Source of the DNA: Oscillospiraceae bacterium
GTDB taxonomy: Bacteria > Bacillota > Clostridia > Oscillospirales > Ruminococcaceae
DNA length: 62,156 nucleotides
Direction of reading: 5' to 3'
Assembly: GCA_024695445.1 (NCBI GenBank)
Contig: JAILIG010000042.1
Coordinates: 1 to 62,156, forward strand
This document shows, piece by piece, positions 23,539-32,412 of this stretch. Each line of letters opens with the position of its first letter. The stretch's first letter is position 1. The notes under the pieces were generated by a model. It was not told the DNA's origin, searched no databases, and saw only the letters and a program-made list of their open reading frames with translations. The position numbers were made by a program, and so were the translations under genes.

Positions 23539-25722
23539 ATGGATGACGAACTGACACTGGCGGAGCTGCCGGTCGGGTGCAGCGCCATCATCACAGAAAT
23601 TGAGGCGGACGCAGCAGAACGCGCCCGCCTCTCTCAGCTTGGTCTGACTGCCGGCACGGAGCTGATCTGCCGTCTGCGCGCCGCTGGCGGCTCTCCGGTC
23701 GCTTTTTCCGTGCGGGGCGTGACCTTCGCCCTGCGCGACACCGACTGCCGCCGCATCCGGCTCAGAGCTGCCCGCCCCAAAAACAGCAGAACCTATCTGC
23801 TGGCCGGCAACCCGAATGTCGGGAAAAGCACCGTGTTCAACGCACTGACCGGCCTGAAACAGCACACCGGAAACTGGTGCGGCAAAACCGTCACAGGCGC
23901 GGTCGGACACTGCACATACCGCGGACAGCACATCACACTGATTGACACGCCCGGTACCTGCTCGCTGCGGTCGGAAACCGCAGAGGAATCGGCTGCCGCC
24001 GAGGTGCTGCTGCACACACCGCATGACTGCGTATTCTGCATCTGCGATGCAACCGCTCCGGAACGCGGCATCCGGCTCGCGCTGGAGCTGCTCGAATGCG
24101 GCGAGCCGGTCATACTCGCCGTCAATCTCATGGACGAGGCGGAACGGCAGGGCATCCGCATCGACAGGGCGCTGCTCTCCGCACAGCTCGGCATTCCCGT
24201 TGTCACGCTGTCTGCCAGAAAAAAAGGCGCTGCGCGTGCGCTCCTTGACGCCGCCGCAGACACCGTTCTGCCGCCGGAAAAGCCGCCTCTCCGGTACAGT
24301 GAAGAAACGGAGGCGGAAATCTGCCGCATCACCGGGTCAGAACACAGTTCCCGCTTTGCGGCGGTGTCTGCGCTGCTGCAAAAAGCCAGGCAAAATCCCG
24401 ATGCCGAATCAAAGCGTACTGCCGCAGAAACCGAGCGTGTGCTGCTCGATGCCGCACACCGCATCTGCGCCGCTGCCGTACAGATTCCGCCCGAGGCCGG
24501 TGCGCGAACCCGTCTGGCCGACCGTCTGCTGACCGGTCCGTTGCTGCGCATCCCGCTGATGCTGCTGCTCTTTCTGCTCGTCTTCTGGCTCACGCTCGTC
24601 GGTGCAAACTATCCCTCCAAATGGCTCGCCGCAGGATGCAGTGCGCTCTGCGCAGCAGCAAAAACCGCTGCCGGGACAATCGGGCTGCCGCAGTGGCTCT
24701 CCGGCGCACTGATCGACGGTGCGCTGCGCGGAACCGGCTGGGTTGTTTCGGTCATGCTGCCGCCGATGGCCGTTTTCTTTCCGCTGTTCACGCTGCTGGA
24801 GGATGTCGGTCTGCTACCGCGCCTCGCCTTTAACGCGGACCGCTGCTTTGCGCGGTGTCATGCCTGCGGAAAGCAATGCCTGACTATGGCGATGGGCTTT
24901 GGCTGCAATGCGGTCGGCGTGACGGAGTGCCGCATCATCCAGAGCCGCCGCGAACGGCTGATTGCCGTTCTGACCAATGCGCTCGTCCCCTGCAACGGCA
25001 GGTTTCCGGCGCTGATTGCGGTCATCACCTGCTTTTTTGCCGGTACGGGACACAGCCTGCGCGCAGCCCTGCTGCTGACGGTACTGATCGCGCTGAGCAT
25101 TGCGGTCACGCTGCTCTGCTCGGCACTCCTGAGCCGCACGGTGCTGCGCGGCACGCCGTCCTCGTTCGTGCTGGAAATGCCGCCCTTTCGCCGCCCGCAG
25201 CTTCTCAGAATCCTCGTCCGCTCGGTGCTTGATCGGACGGTCTTTGTGCTCGGCAGAGCCGTCGTCACGGCGGCGCCCGTCAGTCTGCTGATCTGGGTGC
25301 TCGCAAACTGCCGGATCTCGGAACAAAGCCTGCTGAGCCTGCTCGCGGGACTGCTCAACCCCTTCGGCATCCTGCTCGGCCTTGACGGGGTGATTCTGCT
25401 GGCGTTTCTCCTCGGTCTGCCGGCGAATGAAATTGTTTTGCCGGTCGCCGTTACGGCCTATCTCGGCTGCACGGCGCTGACCGATTACGGCTCCTATGCC
25501 GCCCTGCACACACTGCTGACTGCCAACGGCTGGACGCTGCACACGGCTGCCTGCTTTTTGATTCTGACGCTGTTTCATGCGCCCTGTGCAACCACGCTGC
25601 TGACCGTCCGGAGGGAAACCGGAAGCCGCCGTCTGACCGCCGCGGCCTTTCTGCTGCCCTCTGTCGTCGGTATACTGCTCACCGGCGGGCTCTCCGCACT
25701 GCTGACACTCTGCGGGCTGTAA
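23539..25722 (+). CDS. feoB: Ferrous iron transporter, FeoA-FeoB fusion
   Basis: The 727-residue protein begins with a FeoA-like SH3 domain (about 1-78, with LTLAELPVGCSAIITEI and RLSQLGLTAGTEL). A GTPase domain follows with G1 GNPNVGKST, G3 DTPGTCSL and a G4-like NLMD. From about residue 335 it has eight or more membrane helices with the two Gate-type repeats, where AMGFGCNAVGV and LVPCNGRFPAL mark the conserved FeoB cysteine motifs. It takes up Fe2+. Fusions of FeoA to FeoB are known in a minority of Firmicutes and Bacteroidetes. It is monocistronic. Confidence 0.95.
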   Translation: MDDELTLAELPVGCSAIITEIEADAAERARLSQLGLTAGTELICRLRAAGGSPVAFSVRGVTFALRDTDCRRIRLRAARPKNSRTYLLAGNPNVGKSTVFNALTGLKQHTGNWCGKTVTGAVGHCTYRGQHITLIDTPGTCSLRSETAEESAAAEVLLHTPHDCVFCICDATAPERGIRLALELLECGEPVILAVNLMDEAERQGIRIDRALLSAQLGIPVVTLSARKKGAARALLDAAADTVLPPEKPPLRYSEETEAEICRITGSEHSSRFAAVSALLQKARQNPDAESKRTAAETERVLLDAAHRICAAAVQIPPEAGARTRLADRLLTGPLLRIPLMLLLFLLVFWLTLVGANYPSKWLAAGCSALCAAAKTAAGTIGLPQWLSGALIDGALRGTGWVVSVMLPPMAVFFPLFTLLEDVGLLPRLAFNADRCFARCHACGKQCLTMAMGFGCNAVGVTECRIIQSRRERLIAVLTNALVPCNGRFPALIAVITCFFAGTGHSLRAALLLTVLIALSIAVTLLCSALLSRTVLRGTPSSFVLEMPPFRRPQLLRILVRSVLDRTVFVLGRAVVTAAPVSLLIWVLANCRISEQSLLSLLAGLLNPFGILLGLDGVILLAFLLGLPANEIVLPVAVTAYLGCTALTDYGSYAALHTLLTANGWTLHTAACFLILTLFHAPCATTLLTVRRETGSRRLTAAAFLLPSVVGILLTGGLSALLTLCGL

Positions 25723-25734
25723 CAGATACGAATT

Positions 25735-25785
25735 AAAAAAACAGCCTGAAAGCGGCAAACACACCGGCTTTCAGGCTGCTTTTTC
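25735..25785. terminator. Bidirectional terminator
   Basis: CAGCCTGAAAGC pairs with GCTTTCAGGCTG, flanked by AAAAAA and TTTTT. It separates convergent feoB and the hydrolase gene. Confidence 0.9.
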
Positions 25786-25788
25786 ACT

Positions 25789-26865
25789 TCACGAAATATG
25801 CGCATCGAAGAACTGCAAAAAGCGCGCGAACAGCTCCTTGTCCAGACTGCCGCTCCACTTTTCCCGATCCAGATTGCTGCGGATGTACGCGGCCTTGTCT
25901 TCGATGAACCGCGTCTTGTTCTCATCGGCACGGAAGTCGTAATCCAGCGTCTTTGTCCATTTCTCAAATTCCGCATCGAAAGCATCTATGTACGAGGTGT
26001 CCTGATACACATAATTGTGTCCCCGGTTCTCAAAACGGATGAATACAAAGCGCGGATCGTCCTTGTATTTTTCATAGTACACATCGTACCCGTACTGAAT
26101 CGGGACAACGCCGTCATCGGCGCTGTGCAGCACCAGAACTGCGGCATCGCTTGCGGCAAAGCCGTCCATTGCGGTTTTGGAGGCATATTTGCCGTAATGA
26201 ATGCGCTCGTGGATCCGGACAAACGGCATCATCGTATAGATGACACTGCCGGCCTGCGATTTTCCGCCCGCCTCAAACAGGTCGGACGAGCGATTGCAGC
26301 CGGAACACTCGATCACCGCTTTGATTTCGGGATGATAATTCAGAACGGCACACGCACTGTATCCGCCCCAGCTGTGCCCGAAAAGGACAATCGGCAGCTT
26401 CGGGAAATTTCCGCTGTTCTCCACAAAGGAAACCGCATAATCCAGATCCGTCACGCCCTGCGGAATGCCGCCGACGCCCTCGCCTTCGCTCTCGTCATTT
26501 CCGGTCGCGTCATAGGCAAACACATCGTAGCCGTGTTCTGCAAAATAAGCGGCAACATCCATATAGGAGTTATGACCGGCGCCGAGCCCGTGTGCAATCA
26601 CAAGCATCGCACGCGGCGTTTCCCCCGACTGATACAGGTATCCGGTCAGCTTTTGGCCTTTGTCCGAGGGAAACTCGTATCTGGTACGCTGTAACCCCTC
26701 AAAATCCTCTGTCATCAGCATGAGCGGTTCATAGCTCTGAAACCGCCTGTTGAAGTTCTGACGGTACATATACACAGAAAATGCCCACCAGCCGGCAATC
26801 AGCAGCAGGATGACAATACACAGGATGATGAGTACGGTTTTTTTCCGGGATTTTGCTTTTTTCAT
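25789..26865 (-). CDS. Membrane-anchored alpha/beta hydrolase
   Basis: The 358-residue protein has a short basic N-terminus and one membrane helix (about 9-32). The alpha/beta-hydrolase part contains a VIAHGLGAGHNSY oxyanion region, the nucleophile Ser in FGHSWGGY, an Asp in LHSADDGVV and a His in RFENRGHNYVY, which together form a complete catalytic triad. The family is serine aminopeptidase S33/BAAT-like esterases, and the active site would face outward. The ATG at 26865 follows AGGAGG by 8 bases. The substrate is not evident. Confidence 0.88.
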   Translation of the reverse strand: MKKAKSRKKTVLIILCIVILLLIAGWWAFSVYMYRQNFNRRFQSYEPLMLMTEDFEGLQRTRYEFPSDKGQKLTGYLYQSGETPRAMLVIAHGLGAGHNSYMDVAAYFAEHGYDVFAYDATGNDESEGEGVGGIPQGVTDLDYAVSFVENSGNFPKLPIVLFGHSWGGYSACAVLNYHPEIKAVIECSGCNRSSDLFEAGGKSQAGSVIYTMMPFVRIHERIHYGKYASKTAMDGFAASDAAVLVLHSADDGVVPIQYGYDVYYEKYKDDPRFVFIRFENRGHNYVYQDTSYIDAFDAEFEKWTKTLDYDFRADENKTRFIEDKAAYIRSNLDREKWSGSLDKELFARFLQFFDAHIS

Positions 26866-26942
26866 GCGGCGTTCCTCCTGTAATCCGCGGCTCTGCCGCT
26901 CGTGTGTGTTCCGTACAGACGGATTCAACCTGTCTCCGGAAC

Positions 26943-26979
26943 GGACAAACGCCCCGCAGCATTGTGCAGCAGGGCGCTT
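26943..26979 (-). terminator. Terminator of the SPFH gene
   Basis: On the minus strand GCGCCCTGC pairs with GCTGCGGGGCG and is followed by TTTGTCC. The T run is short, so termination may be partial. Confidence 0.6.
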
Positions 26980-26997
26980 ATCCTTGACTGTGTGTGT

Positions 26998-27969
26998 TTA
27001 TTTCGCAGGATCAGACTCTGCAATGGACTTGAGCGCTGTCGTCAAACTTGCAAGGCCCTGAATCTCGCTCGGAATGATAATTTTGGTCGATCTGCCATCG
27101 GCCGCTTTTGCAAAGGCTTCCAGAGACTTGAGCTGAATGATCTTATCGGTCGGCGCGGATGCGTTCAGCATTCCGAGTGCCTCCGCCTCGCCCTGTGCTT
27201 CCAGCATCTTCTGCTGACGGACTGCGTCCGCACGAAGCAGCATGGCCTGCTTTTCTGCCTCTGCTGCAAGGATCTGCGCTTCCTTTTCAGCCTGTGCGCG
27301 CAGAATCTTCGACTCCTTTTCACCTTCTGCCACGAGGATTGCGGATTTCTTTTCGCCCTCTGCCTGAAGGATCTTTTCACGGCGCTCACGCTCCGCCTTC
27401 ATCTGCTTCTCCATCGCGTCCTGAATCTCACGCGGCGGAAGGATGTTCTTCAGCTCCACGCGGTTGACCTTGATACCCCAGCGGTCGGTTGCCTGGTCCA
27501 GAATTGCCGTGATCTTCGTGTTGATGACATCACGGGAGGTCAGCGTCGCATCGAGCTCCATCTCGCCGATGATGTTTCTCAGCGTCGTGGCCGAGAGGTT
27601 CTCGATTGCGGCCATCGGGCGCTCCACACCGTAGGTATACTGCTTCGCATCGGTCACCTGGAAAAACACGACCGTGTCAATCTGCATCGTGACATTATCC
27701 TTGGTAATCACAGGCTGCGGCTTGAAGTCCACGACCTGCTCCTTGATCGTCACGACCTTGACCACATGGTCAAAGAACGGAACCAGGAAATGCGGGCCGG
27801 TGTGCCACTCCTGATAGAAGGAGCCGAGCCGCTCCACGACATAGACGCTTGCCTGCGGGACAATTTTGATGTTTGCGATGATGACGATTGCGATGATGAC
27901 CAGGAATACCAGTGCGGCGATCAGCGCGCCGTTTCCGATGGCTGCGAATGCAAATGCAAAGTTCAACAT
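26998..27969 (-). CDS. SPFH/band-7 (stomatin, QmcA-like) membrane protein
   Basis: The 323-residue protein has one N-terminal membrane segment (about 5-33), an SPFH domain (VPQASVYVVERLGSFYQEW to about residue 190) and a long charged helix in which the segment ILxAEGEK recurs, ending in a short hydrophobic tail. This is the stomatin/QmcA layout that forms large oligomers in membrane microdomains. It lies 28 bases after the NfeD gene, its usual partner, and the two should be co-transcribed. The role in quality control or membrane organisation is inferred from the family. Confidence 0.94.
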   Translation of the reverse strand: MLNFAFAFAAIGNGALIAALVFLVIIAIVIIANIKIVPQASVYVVERLGSFYQEWHTGPHFLVPFFDHVVKVVTIKEQVVDFKPQPVITKDNVTMQIDTVVFFQVTDAKQYTYGVERPMAAIENLSATTLRNIIGEMELDATLTSRDVINTKITAILDQATDRWGIKVNRVELKNILPPREIQDAMEKQMKAERERREKILQAEGEKKSAILVAEGEKESKILRAQAEKEAQILAAEAEKQAMLLRADAVRQQKMLEAQGEAEALGMLNASAPTDKIIQLKSLEAFAKAADGRSTKIIIPSEIQGLASLTTALKSIAESDPAK

Positions 27970-27996
27970 GATAAGTTCCTCCGTTTCAGTTTGTAA

Positions 27997-28437
27997 TCAG
28001 TTGTTCGGTGCGCGGCGGACAATCAGCTTCGCGCCGTCCACCTTTGAGATCAGCACGATCGTCTGAACCTCCAGCACCTCGCCGTTTTCCGAGACGGCAA
28101 TCCAGTCCACTCCGTTTGCACGGACGCGGCCGGTACCGTGTGCGGCGTCCACCGTCTGGATGACGACCGCCTGCGTTCCGATGTCCTTGTCGGCATTCAT
28201 CGGCGGCGTCTGCTTGACACGCAGCTTCGCCAGAAACGGTCTGGTTCCGAGCAGGAGCAGCAGCGAAACAAGCACAAAGACGCCGAGCTGTCCCGTGAAA
28301 CCGAGATCCGCGAGCGCTGCGATAAATGCGCCTGCCGCACCGAACGCAAACCAGATACTGACCAGCTGCATCGACGCGAACTCCACGATCACTGCCAGAA
28401 CAAAAACAACACCCCAAAAAATCAGATATGGTACCAT
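27997..28437 (-). CDS. NfeD-family protein, short form
   Basis: The 146-residue protein has about three membrane helices in its first 75 residues and a C-terminal OB-fold-like domain (about 80-146) with TQAVVIQTVDAAHGTGRVRA and NGVDWIAVSENGEVLEV. This is the short NfeD form that pairs with stomatin-like proteins. The ATG at 28437 follows AAGGAGG by about 7 bases. It lacks the ClpP-like protease domain seen in long NfeD proteins. Confidence 0.92.
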   Translation of the reverse strand: MVPYLIFWGVVFVLAVIVEFASMQLVSIWFAFGAAGAFIAALADLGFTGQLGVFVLVSLLLLLGTRPFLAKLRVKQTPPMNADKDIGTQAVVIQTVDAAHGTGRVRANGVDWIAVSENGEVLEVQTIVLISKVDGAKLIVRRAPNN

Positions 28438-28485
28438 TGGCTCCTCCTTTCCGTGCAGGCGTGCCTGCCGCAAGCTTATGTTTTT

Positions 28486-28514
28486 ATTCTATCATAAATG
28501 CCGATAAAAAGCAA
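28486..28514 (-). promoter_or_regulatory. Promoter of the nfeD-SPFH operon
   Basis: On the minus strand TTGCTT (28514-28509) and TAGAAT (28491-28486) are 17 bases apart. Confidence 0.7.
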
Positions 28515-28802
28515 GCGTCAAAAAATTACAAATTCCGGCTGAAAAATCGGATAACCGCCGATTTTTGAATTCTCCTCATCCGTTCAGCCCCGCAGTACGC
28601 CGAGGACACCTTTGCCGCAGGCGGTCATCCGCTTTGCCCGGATATTCAAAATGCACGCAGATACATGGAAAACAAATTCATGCCGCCCTTACATATTCCG
28701 CGCCGTTCTGCATATACTCCCACTGTGCGAACGCGCCAAAGCTCGTTTTTTCTCCCGAATGCGCCGCCGCACAGTCTTTTTATCATGCGAAAGGATTTGA
28801 CG
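28515..28802. other. Intergenic region with one perfect hairpin
   Basis: A 9-bp perfect stem AAAAATCGG/CCGATTTTT lies at about 28541-28567. It has terminator-like flanks in both directions although no gene ends here. I see no other supported feature; open frames on either strand lack ribosome sites. Confidence 0.5.
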
Positions 28803-28979
28803 ATGATGAATCAGAAGAAGAACCCGAATATTCACTGCACGGTACAGCAGTGCCGTCACAACCTTTGCAGTGAGGATTTCTGCACGCTGGATACTGTCCA
28901 CATCGGCACGCACGAGTCCGATCCGTCCGTCAAGGAATGCGTGGACTGCAATTCCTTCGAGAAGCGGGACTGCTGCTGA
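28803..28979 (+). CDS. DUF1540 cysteine-rich small protein
   Basis: The 58-residue protein has eight cysteines in the DUF1540 arrangement, starting with the NIHCTVQQCRHN block, then two further cysteines, then ECVDCNSFEKRDCC at the end. Members are small, probably metal-binding proteins of unknown function, common in Firmicutes. The ATG at 28803 follows AAAGGA by about 7 bases; the frame is open further upstream without support. The pair MM at the start leaves a choice of 28803 or 28806. Confidence 0.88.
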   Translation: MMNQKKNPNIHCTVQQCRHNLCSEDFCTLDTVHIGTHESDPSVKECVDCNSFEKRDCC

Positions 28980-29083
28980 GCCTGCGGCTCCGCCATGCCC
29001 GCACGGGACGGCGGAGTCCTGTACATAACAGACAAATTCCAGTCATCAGAAATAGTGAAAACGACAGTTTTCTCCGAAAATGC

Positions 29084-29112
29084 TTGATGAATCTTTCCCT
29101 TTGCAGTATAAT
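29084..29112 (+). promoter_or_regulatory. Promoter of ireB
   Basis: TTGATG (29084-29089) and TATAAT (29107-29112) are 17 bases apart. Confidence 0.85.
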
Positions 29113-29181
29113 GATACTATACAAAAGAAGGGGCACAAAAAAGTCAAAGTTCCACCGCACACAGAAAGGAGTGCCTGAGCT

Positions 29182-29427
29182 ATGTCCGACAAAACCATCA
29201 CCTTCTCGATTTCCGAAGAGCGCGAAAAGGAAATGAAGCGCATTCTGCACACAGTCTATGACGCGCTGCGGGAAAAGGGATATAATCCGATCAATCAGAT
29301 CGTCGGCTATATTCTGTCCGAGGATCCGACCTACATCACCGTACATAATAATGCCAGAAGCCTGATCCGGCACATCGACCGGGACGAGCTGATGCAGGTA
29401 CTGGTGAAAACCTATCTGTCCGACTGA
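29182..29427 (+). CDS. ireB: IreB family regulatory phosphoprotein
   Basis: The 81-residue protein matches the IreB/UPF0297 family along its length: the N-terminal threonines in [10 protein letters not shown] that a PASTA kinase phosphorylates in enterococci, the segment [19 protein letters not shown], and the [12 protein letters not shown] end. IreB acts on cell-envelope homeostasis. In many Firmicutes the gene is followed by ruvX and a DUF1292 gene; here it stands alone, with its own promoter and terminator. The ribosome site AGAAAGGAG is clear. Confidence 0.95.
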   Translation: MSDKTITFSISEEREKEMKRILHTVYDALREKGYNPINQIVGYILSEDPTYITVHNNARSLIRHIDRDELMQVLVKTYLSD

Positions 29428-29464
29428 CAGATGAAAAGCACCGTGGGGAGTGAAACGCCGAAGG

Positions 29465-29498
29465 GCACGGAACGGACAGTTCCGTGTTCTTTTTTTGC
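29465..29498 (+). terminator. Intrinsic terminator of ireB
   Basis: CACGGAAC pairs with GTTCCGTG across GGACA and is followed by TTCTTTTTTT. Confidence 0.9.
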
Positions 29499-29516
29499 CG
29501 GAATCTGCGGCAGGCG

Positions 29517-29545
29517 TTGACAATCTGCACATATTGTGCTATCAT
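29517..29545 (+). promoter_or_regulatory. Promoter upstream of the 227-residue lipoprotein
   Basis: TTGACA (29517-29522) and TATCAT (29540-29545) are 17 bases apart. Transcription would start about 220 bases before the lipoprotein gene. Confidence 0.82.
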
Positions 29546-29771
29546 ATAAATATGCTGATAACATTTATTCAGCAGATGGAGGTGATAAATCAGAAAAGCA
29601 ATTTTAGGAAACAAGTATGTAAGCCATCCGCTTTAGAAGCAGGAGTAACAGGCAGGGCGTCATCAACATCATATCATTTAAATATGAAGCAATCTGCAAA
29701 ATATTCGGCCGGAAACAGAAGAGTCCTTGTTTTGACCGGATACTACAGCTAACCGAACGGGGGTATTTTAA
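29546..29771 (+). other. Long leader with a possible short ORF
   Basis: A strong GGAGGTGAT ribosome site lies at about 29578 with no ATG at the right distance. A 58-codon frame starts at the ATG at 29575, overlapping that site, and an alternative frame after the site would need an ATC start and stops after 15 codons. This may be a leader with a peptide, or a decayed gene. Neither option can be decided here. Confidence 0.35.
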
Positions 29772-30455
29772 ATGAAGTGTTTTGCAATTCTGCTCGCCGC
29801 CGCGCTGTGCCTGACCGGCTGCCGCGGGAATTCCTCCGAACAGAGTGCATCCGTTCCGGAAACAACCGGCACAGCCGCACCTGCCTCTGGCACCGCTGCC
29901 ACAACCGGCAGCACGGAACAATCCAATGAGACGCATACGGAAAGTACGGCATCCGCCGCGGAAAGCCCTGCCCCGCCCCTCTTTGAGGATTTGCTTTCTG
30001 AATCAGGGGCTCACGCGCTGACAGAATTCACAGACAGCGTTATTGCAATGTATGTGCGGCAGTTTACGACCGATGCGCAGTCAGACGGTGATTTCACGGT
30101 GTTCGGCGCATCGAAGCAGCTCAGCAATTATCTGGTTTATGCAGCATCCAGGGAATCAACGCAGTGCGCAGAGGACGATCCGTTTCTGCTGACAGAGGTT
30201 CAGACAGAGAAACACAGCAGCTATATTCTGCAAAAGGGGATTCTGTCCAATCGAGCAGGAACGTGCAAAAACGGCTCCTGCTCCGTCATCATCGGCGAAC
30301 AGGACGGCCGCGCAGTGCTGCTTGATCTCATCCGGGATTCGCAGGATTCCGCAGATCTTCTGAGCCGGCCGGAACAGGTTCTCTCACCCGATCCGGATTT
30401 CTGGTCAAATCCGGACAAATGGCAGCCGCTGATGCAGAGGCTTGGTCTGAGCTGA
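29772..30455 (+). CDS. Unknown lipoprotein
   Basis: The 227-residue protein has a lipoprotein signal (CLTGC, Cys at residue 17) and a Thr/Ser/Ala-rich linker to about residue 65, then a folded domain of about 155 residues with two cysteines (CKNGSC). I do not recognise the domain. The layout matches other lipoproteins in the window. No catalytic motif can be seen. It is monocistronic, with a long leader and its own terminator. Confidence 0.8.
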   Translation: MKCFAILLAAALCLTGCRGNSSEQSASVPETTGTAAPASGTAATTGSTEQSNETHTESTASAAESPAPPLFEDLLSESGAHALTEFTDSVIAMYVRQFTTDAQSDGDFTVFGASKQLSNYLVYAASRESTQCAEDDPFLLTEVQTEKHSSYILQKGILSNRAGTCKNGSCSVIIGEQDGRAVLLDLIRDSQDSADLLSRPEQVLSPDPDFWSNPDKWQPLMQRLGLS

Positions 30456-30462
30456 TATTTCC

Positions 30463-30502
30463 CAAAGACACGGTGTGCTGTTTGCCCCGTGTCTTTTTTT
30501 CG
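30463..30502 (+). terminator. Intrinsic terminator
   Basis: AAAGACACGG pairs with CCGTGTCTTT, followed by TTTTTC. Confidence 0.88.
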
Positions 30503-30533
30503 GCGGGATTCCCCGAAAAAACTCCCGCAAGGC

Positions 30534-30562
30534 TTGACTTTCGTGCTTTTTTGTGTTAAAAT
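30534..30562 (+). promoter_or_regulatory. Promoter of the acyl-CoA synthetase-like gene
   Basis: TTGACT (30534-30539) and TAAAAT (30557-30562) are 17 bases apart. Confidence 0.78.
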
Positions 30563-30614
30563 GGAAAAGTACGGCATTATGCCGGAACAATTTCTGAAAG
30601 GACGCTGAATCCCC

Positions 30615-32249
30615 ATGCCGATTATTGACATTCTGGAGCGCAACGCCGCGCTCTACGGCAACGATACGGCTCTCGTCGAGCTGAACCCCTCCATTCTGGA
30701 GCCGCGCCGTATCACATGGAAAGAATATGAACTCATCGAGCCGCGCCGCCCGAATTATTACCGCCGCGAAATCACCTGGAAGGTCTTTAACGAGAAGGCA
30801 AACCGCTTTGCACATTTCCTCATCTCCCGCGGCGTCAAGAAGGGCGATAAGGTCGGCATCCTGCTGATGAACTGCATCGAGTGGCTGCCGATCTACTTCG
30901 GCATCCTCAAGATCGGCGCACTGGCTGTGCCGCTCAACTTCCGCTATTCCGCGGACGAAATCGAATACTGTGTCGGCCTCGCCGAGATCTCCGTTCTGGT
31001 CTTCGGTCCGGAATTCATCGGCAGAGTCGAGGAGCTGGTCGATACCGTCGGAAACGACCGGATGCTGCTCTATGTCGGACAGGGCTGCCCCGGCTTTGCC
31101 GAGAGCTATGACCTGCTGACCGCGAATTTCCCGAGCAACTCCCCCGCCATCTTCCTGACGGACAACGACGATGCCGCAATCTATTTCTCCTCCGGCACCA
31201 CCGGCTTCCCGAAGGCCATTCTGCACAATCACGAGAGCCTGATGCACTCCTGCAAGGTCGAGCAGGCACACCACGGTCAGACAAGAGACGATGTCTTCCT
31301 CTGCATCCCGCCGCTCTACCACACCGGCGCCAAGATGCACTGGTTCGGCAGCTTCTATGTCGGCGCTAAGGCCGTCCTGCTGAACGGCATCTCGCCGAAT
31401 GTCATCCTCGATGCGGTTTCCTCGGAGCACTGCACGATCGTCTGGCTGCTCGTGCCGTGGGCACAGGACATCCTCGACGCGATCGAGAGCGGAAAGGTCT
31501 CCCTGAGCGACTATGAGCTCTCGCAGTGGCGGCTCATGCACATCGGTGCGCAGCCCGTCCCGCCCAGCCTCATCAACAGATGGAAGAAATACTTCCCGAA
31601 TCACCAGTATGACACGAACTACGGCCTCAGCGAGTCCATCGGACCGGGCGCTCTGCACCTCGGCGTGGAGAATATCCACAAGGTCGGCGCGATCGGCAAG
31701 GCGGGCTACGGCTGGGAGAGCAAGATCATCGACGAAAACGGCGATCCCGTCCAGCGCGGCGAGGTCGGCGAGCTCTGCGTCAAGGGACCGGGCGTCATGA
31801 CCTGCTACTACAACGATCCGGAGGCAACTGCCGCAGTCCTCAAGGACGGCTGGCTGCTGACAGGCGATATGGCACGGGAGGACGAGGACGGCTTCGTCTA
31901 CCTCGTGGACCGCAAAAAGGATGTCATCATCACCGGCGGCGAAAACCTCTATCCCGTTCAGATCGAGGACTTCATCCGCTCGAACCCGAAGGTCAAGGAT
32001 GTCGCCGTCATCGGTCTGCCGGACAAGCGCCTCGGCGAGATCGCAGCTGCGATCATCTCGATCAAGGAGGACTGCACCTGCACAGAGGAGGAAATGGCCA
32101 AATTCTGTGAGGCGCTGCCCCGCTATAAGCGTCCGCGCAAGTACATCTTTGCCGATGTGCCGCGCAATCCTACCGGCAAAATCGAAAAGCCGAAGCTCCG
32201 CAAAATGTACGGCTCGGACCGCCTGATTGCAGAGCAGAATGAGTGCTGA
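30615..32249 (+). CDS. AMP-dependent synthetase/ligase (acyl-CoA synthetase-like)
   Basis: The 544-residue protein is a class I adenylate-forming enzyme. It contains the P-loop-like IYFSSGTTGFPKAILHN, the NYGLSESIGPG motif, LLTGDMAREDEDGF, and the hinge/C-terminal VDRKKDVIITGGENLYP with the final catalytic Lys in NPTGKIEKPKL. Such enzymes activate a carboxylic acid with ATP and pass it to CoA or a carrier. It stands alone, so the acid is unknown. The N-terminal 40 residues include a repeated RRxTWK block (RRITWKEYE and RREITWKVFN), an insertion not usual in the family. Confidence 0.9.
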   Translation: MPIIDILERNAALYGNDTALVELNPSILEPRRITWKEYELIEPRRPNYYRREITWKVFNEKANRFAHFLISRGVKKGDKVGILLMNCIEWLPIYFGILKIGALAVPLNFRYSADEIEYCVGLAEISVLVFGPEFIGRVEELVDTVGNDRMLLYVGQGCPGFAESYDLLTANFPSNSPAIFLTDNDDAAIYFSSGTTGFPKAILHNHESLMHSCKVEQAHHGQTRDDVFLCIPPLYHTGAKMHWFGSFYVGAKAVLLNGISPNVILDAVSSEHCTIVWLLVPWAQDILDAIESGKVSLSDYELSQWRLMHIGAQPVPPSLINRWKKYFPNHQYDTNYGLSESIGPGALHLGVENIHKVGAIGKAGYGWESKIIDENGDPVQRGEVGELCVKGPGVMTCYYNDPEATAAVLKDGWLLTGDMAREDEDGFVYLVDRKKDVIITGGENLYPVQIEDFIRSNPKVKDVAVIGLPDKRLGEIAAAIISIKEDCTCTEEEMAKFCEALPRYKRPRKYIFADVPRNPTGKIEKPKLRKMYGSDRLIAEQNEC

Positions 32250-32273
32250 ACGCGCAAAACAGCGAAGCTTCAA

Positions 32274-32310
32274 AAAGCCCCGCCGGAACCGGAACCGGCG
32301 GGGCTTTTAT
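32274..32310 (+). terminator. Intrinsic terminator
   Basis: AGCCCCGCCGG pairs with CCGGCGGGGCT and is followed by TTTTAT. Confidence 0.88.
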
Positions 32311-32412
32311 ACACCGGAATCTTTTTTCAGGAAATTTTCCGGAACGGTGTAATGTTTTCTGAAATTTGTCGTTCTTATAAGCAGAAGGGCATATGCAAGG
32401 CGGTGACTGCCA

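Noticed and set aside
28541-28567. Terminator hairpin AAAAATCGG/CCGATTTTT
   Set aside because: No gene on either strand ends into it, so I only report it as a hairpin in the intergenic region.
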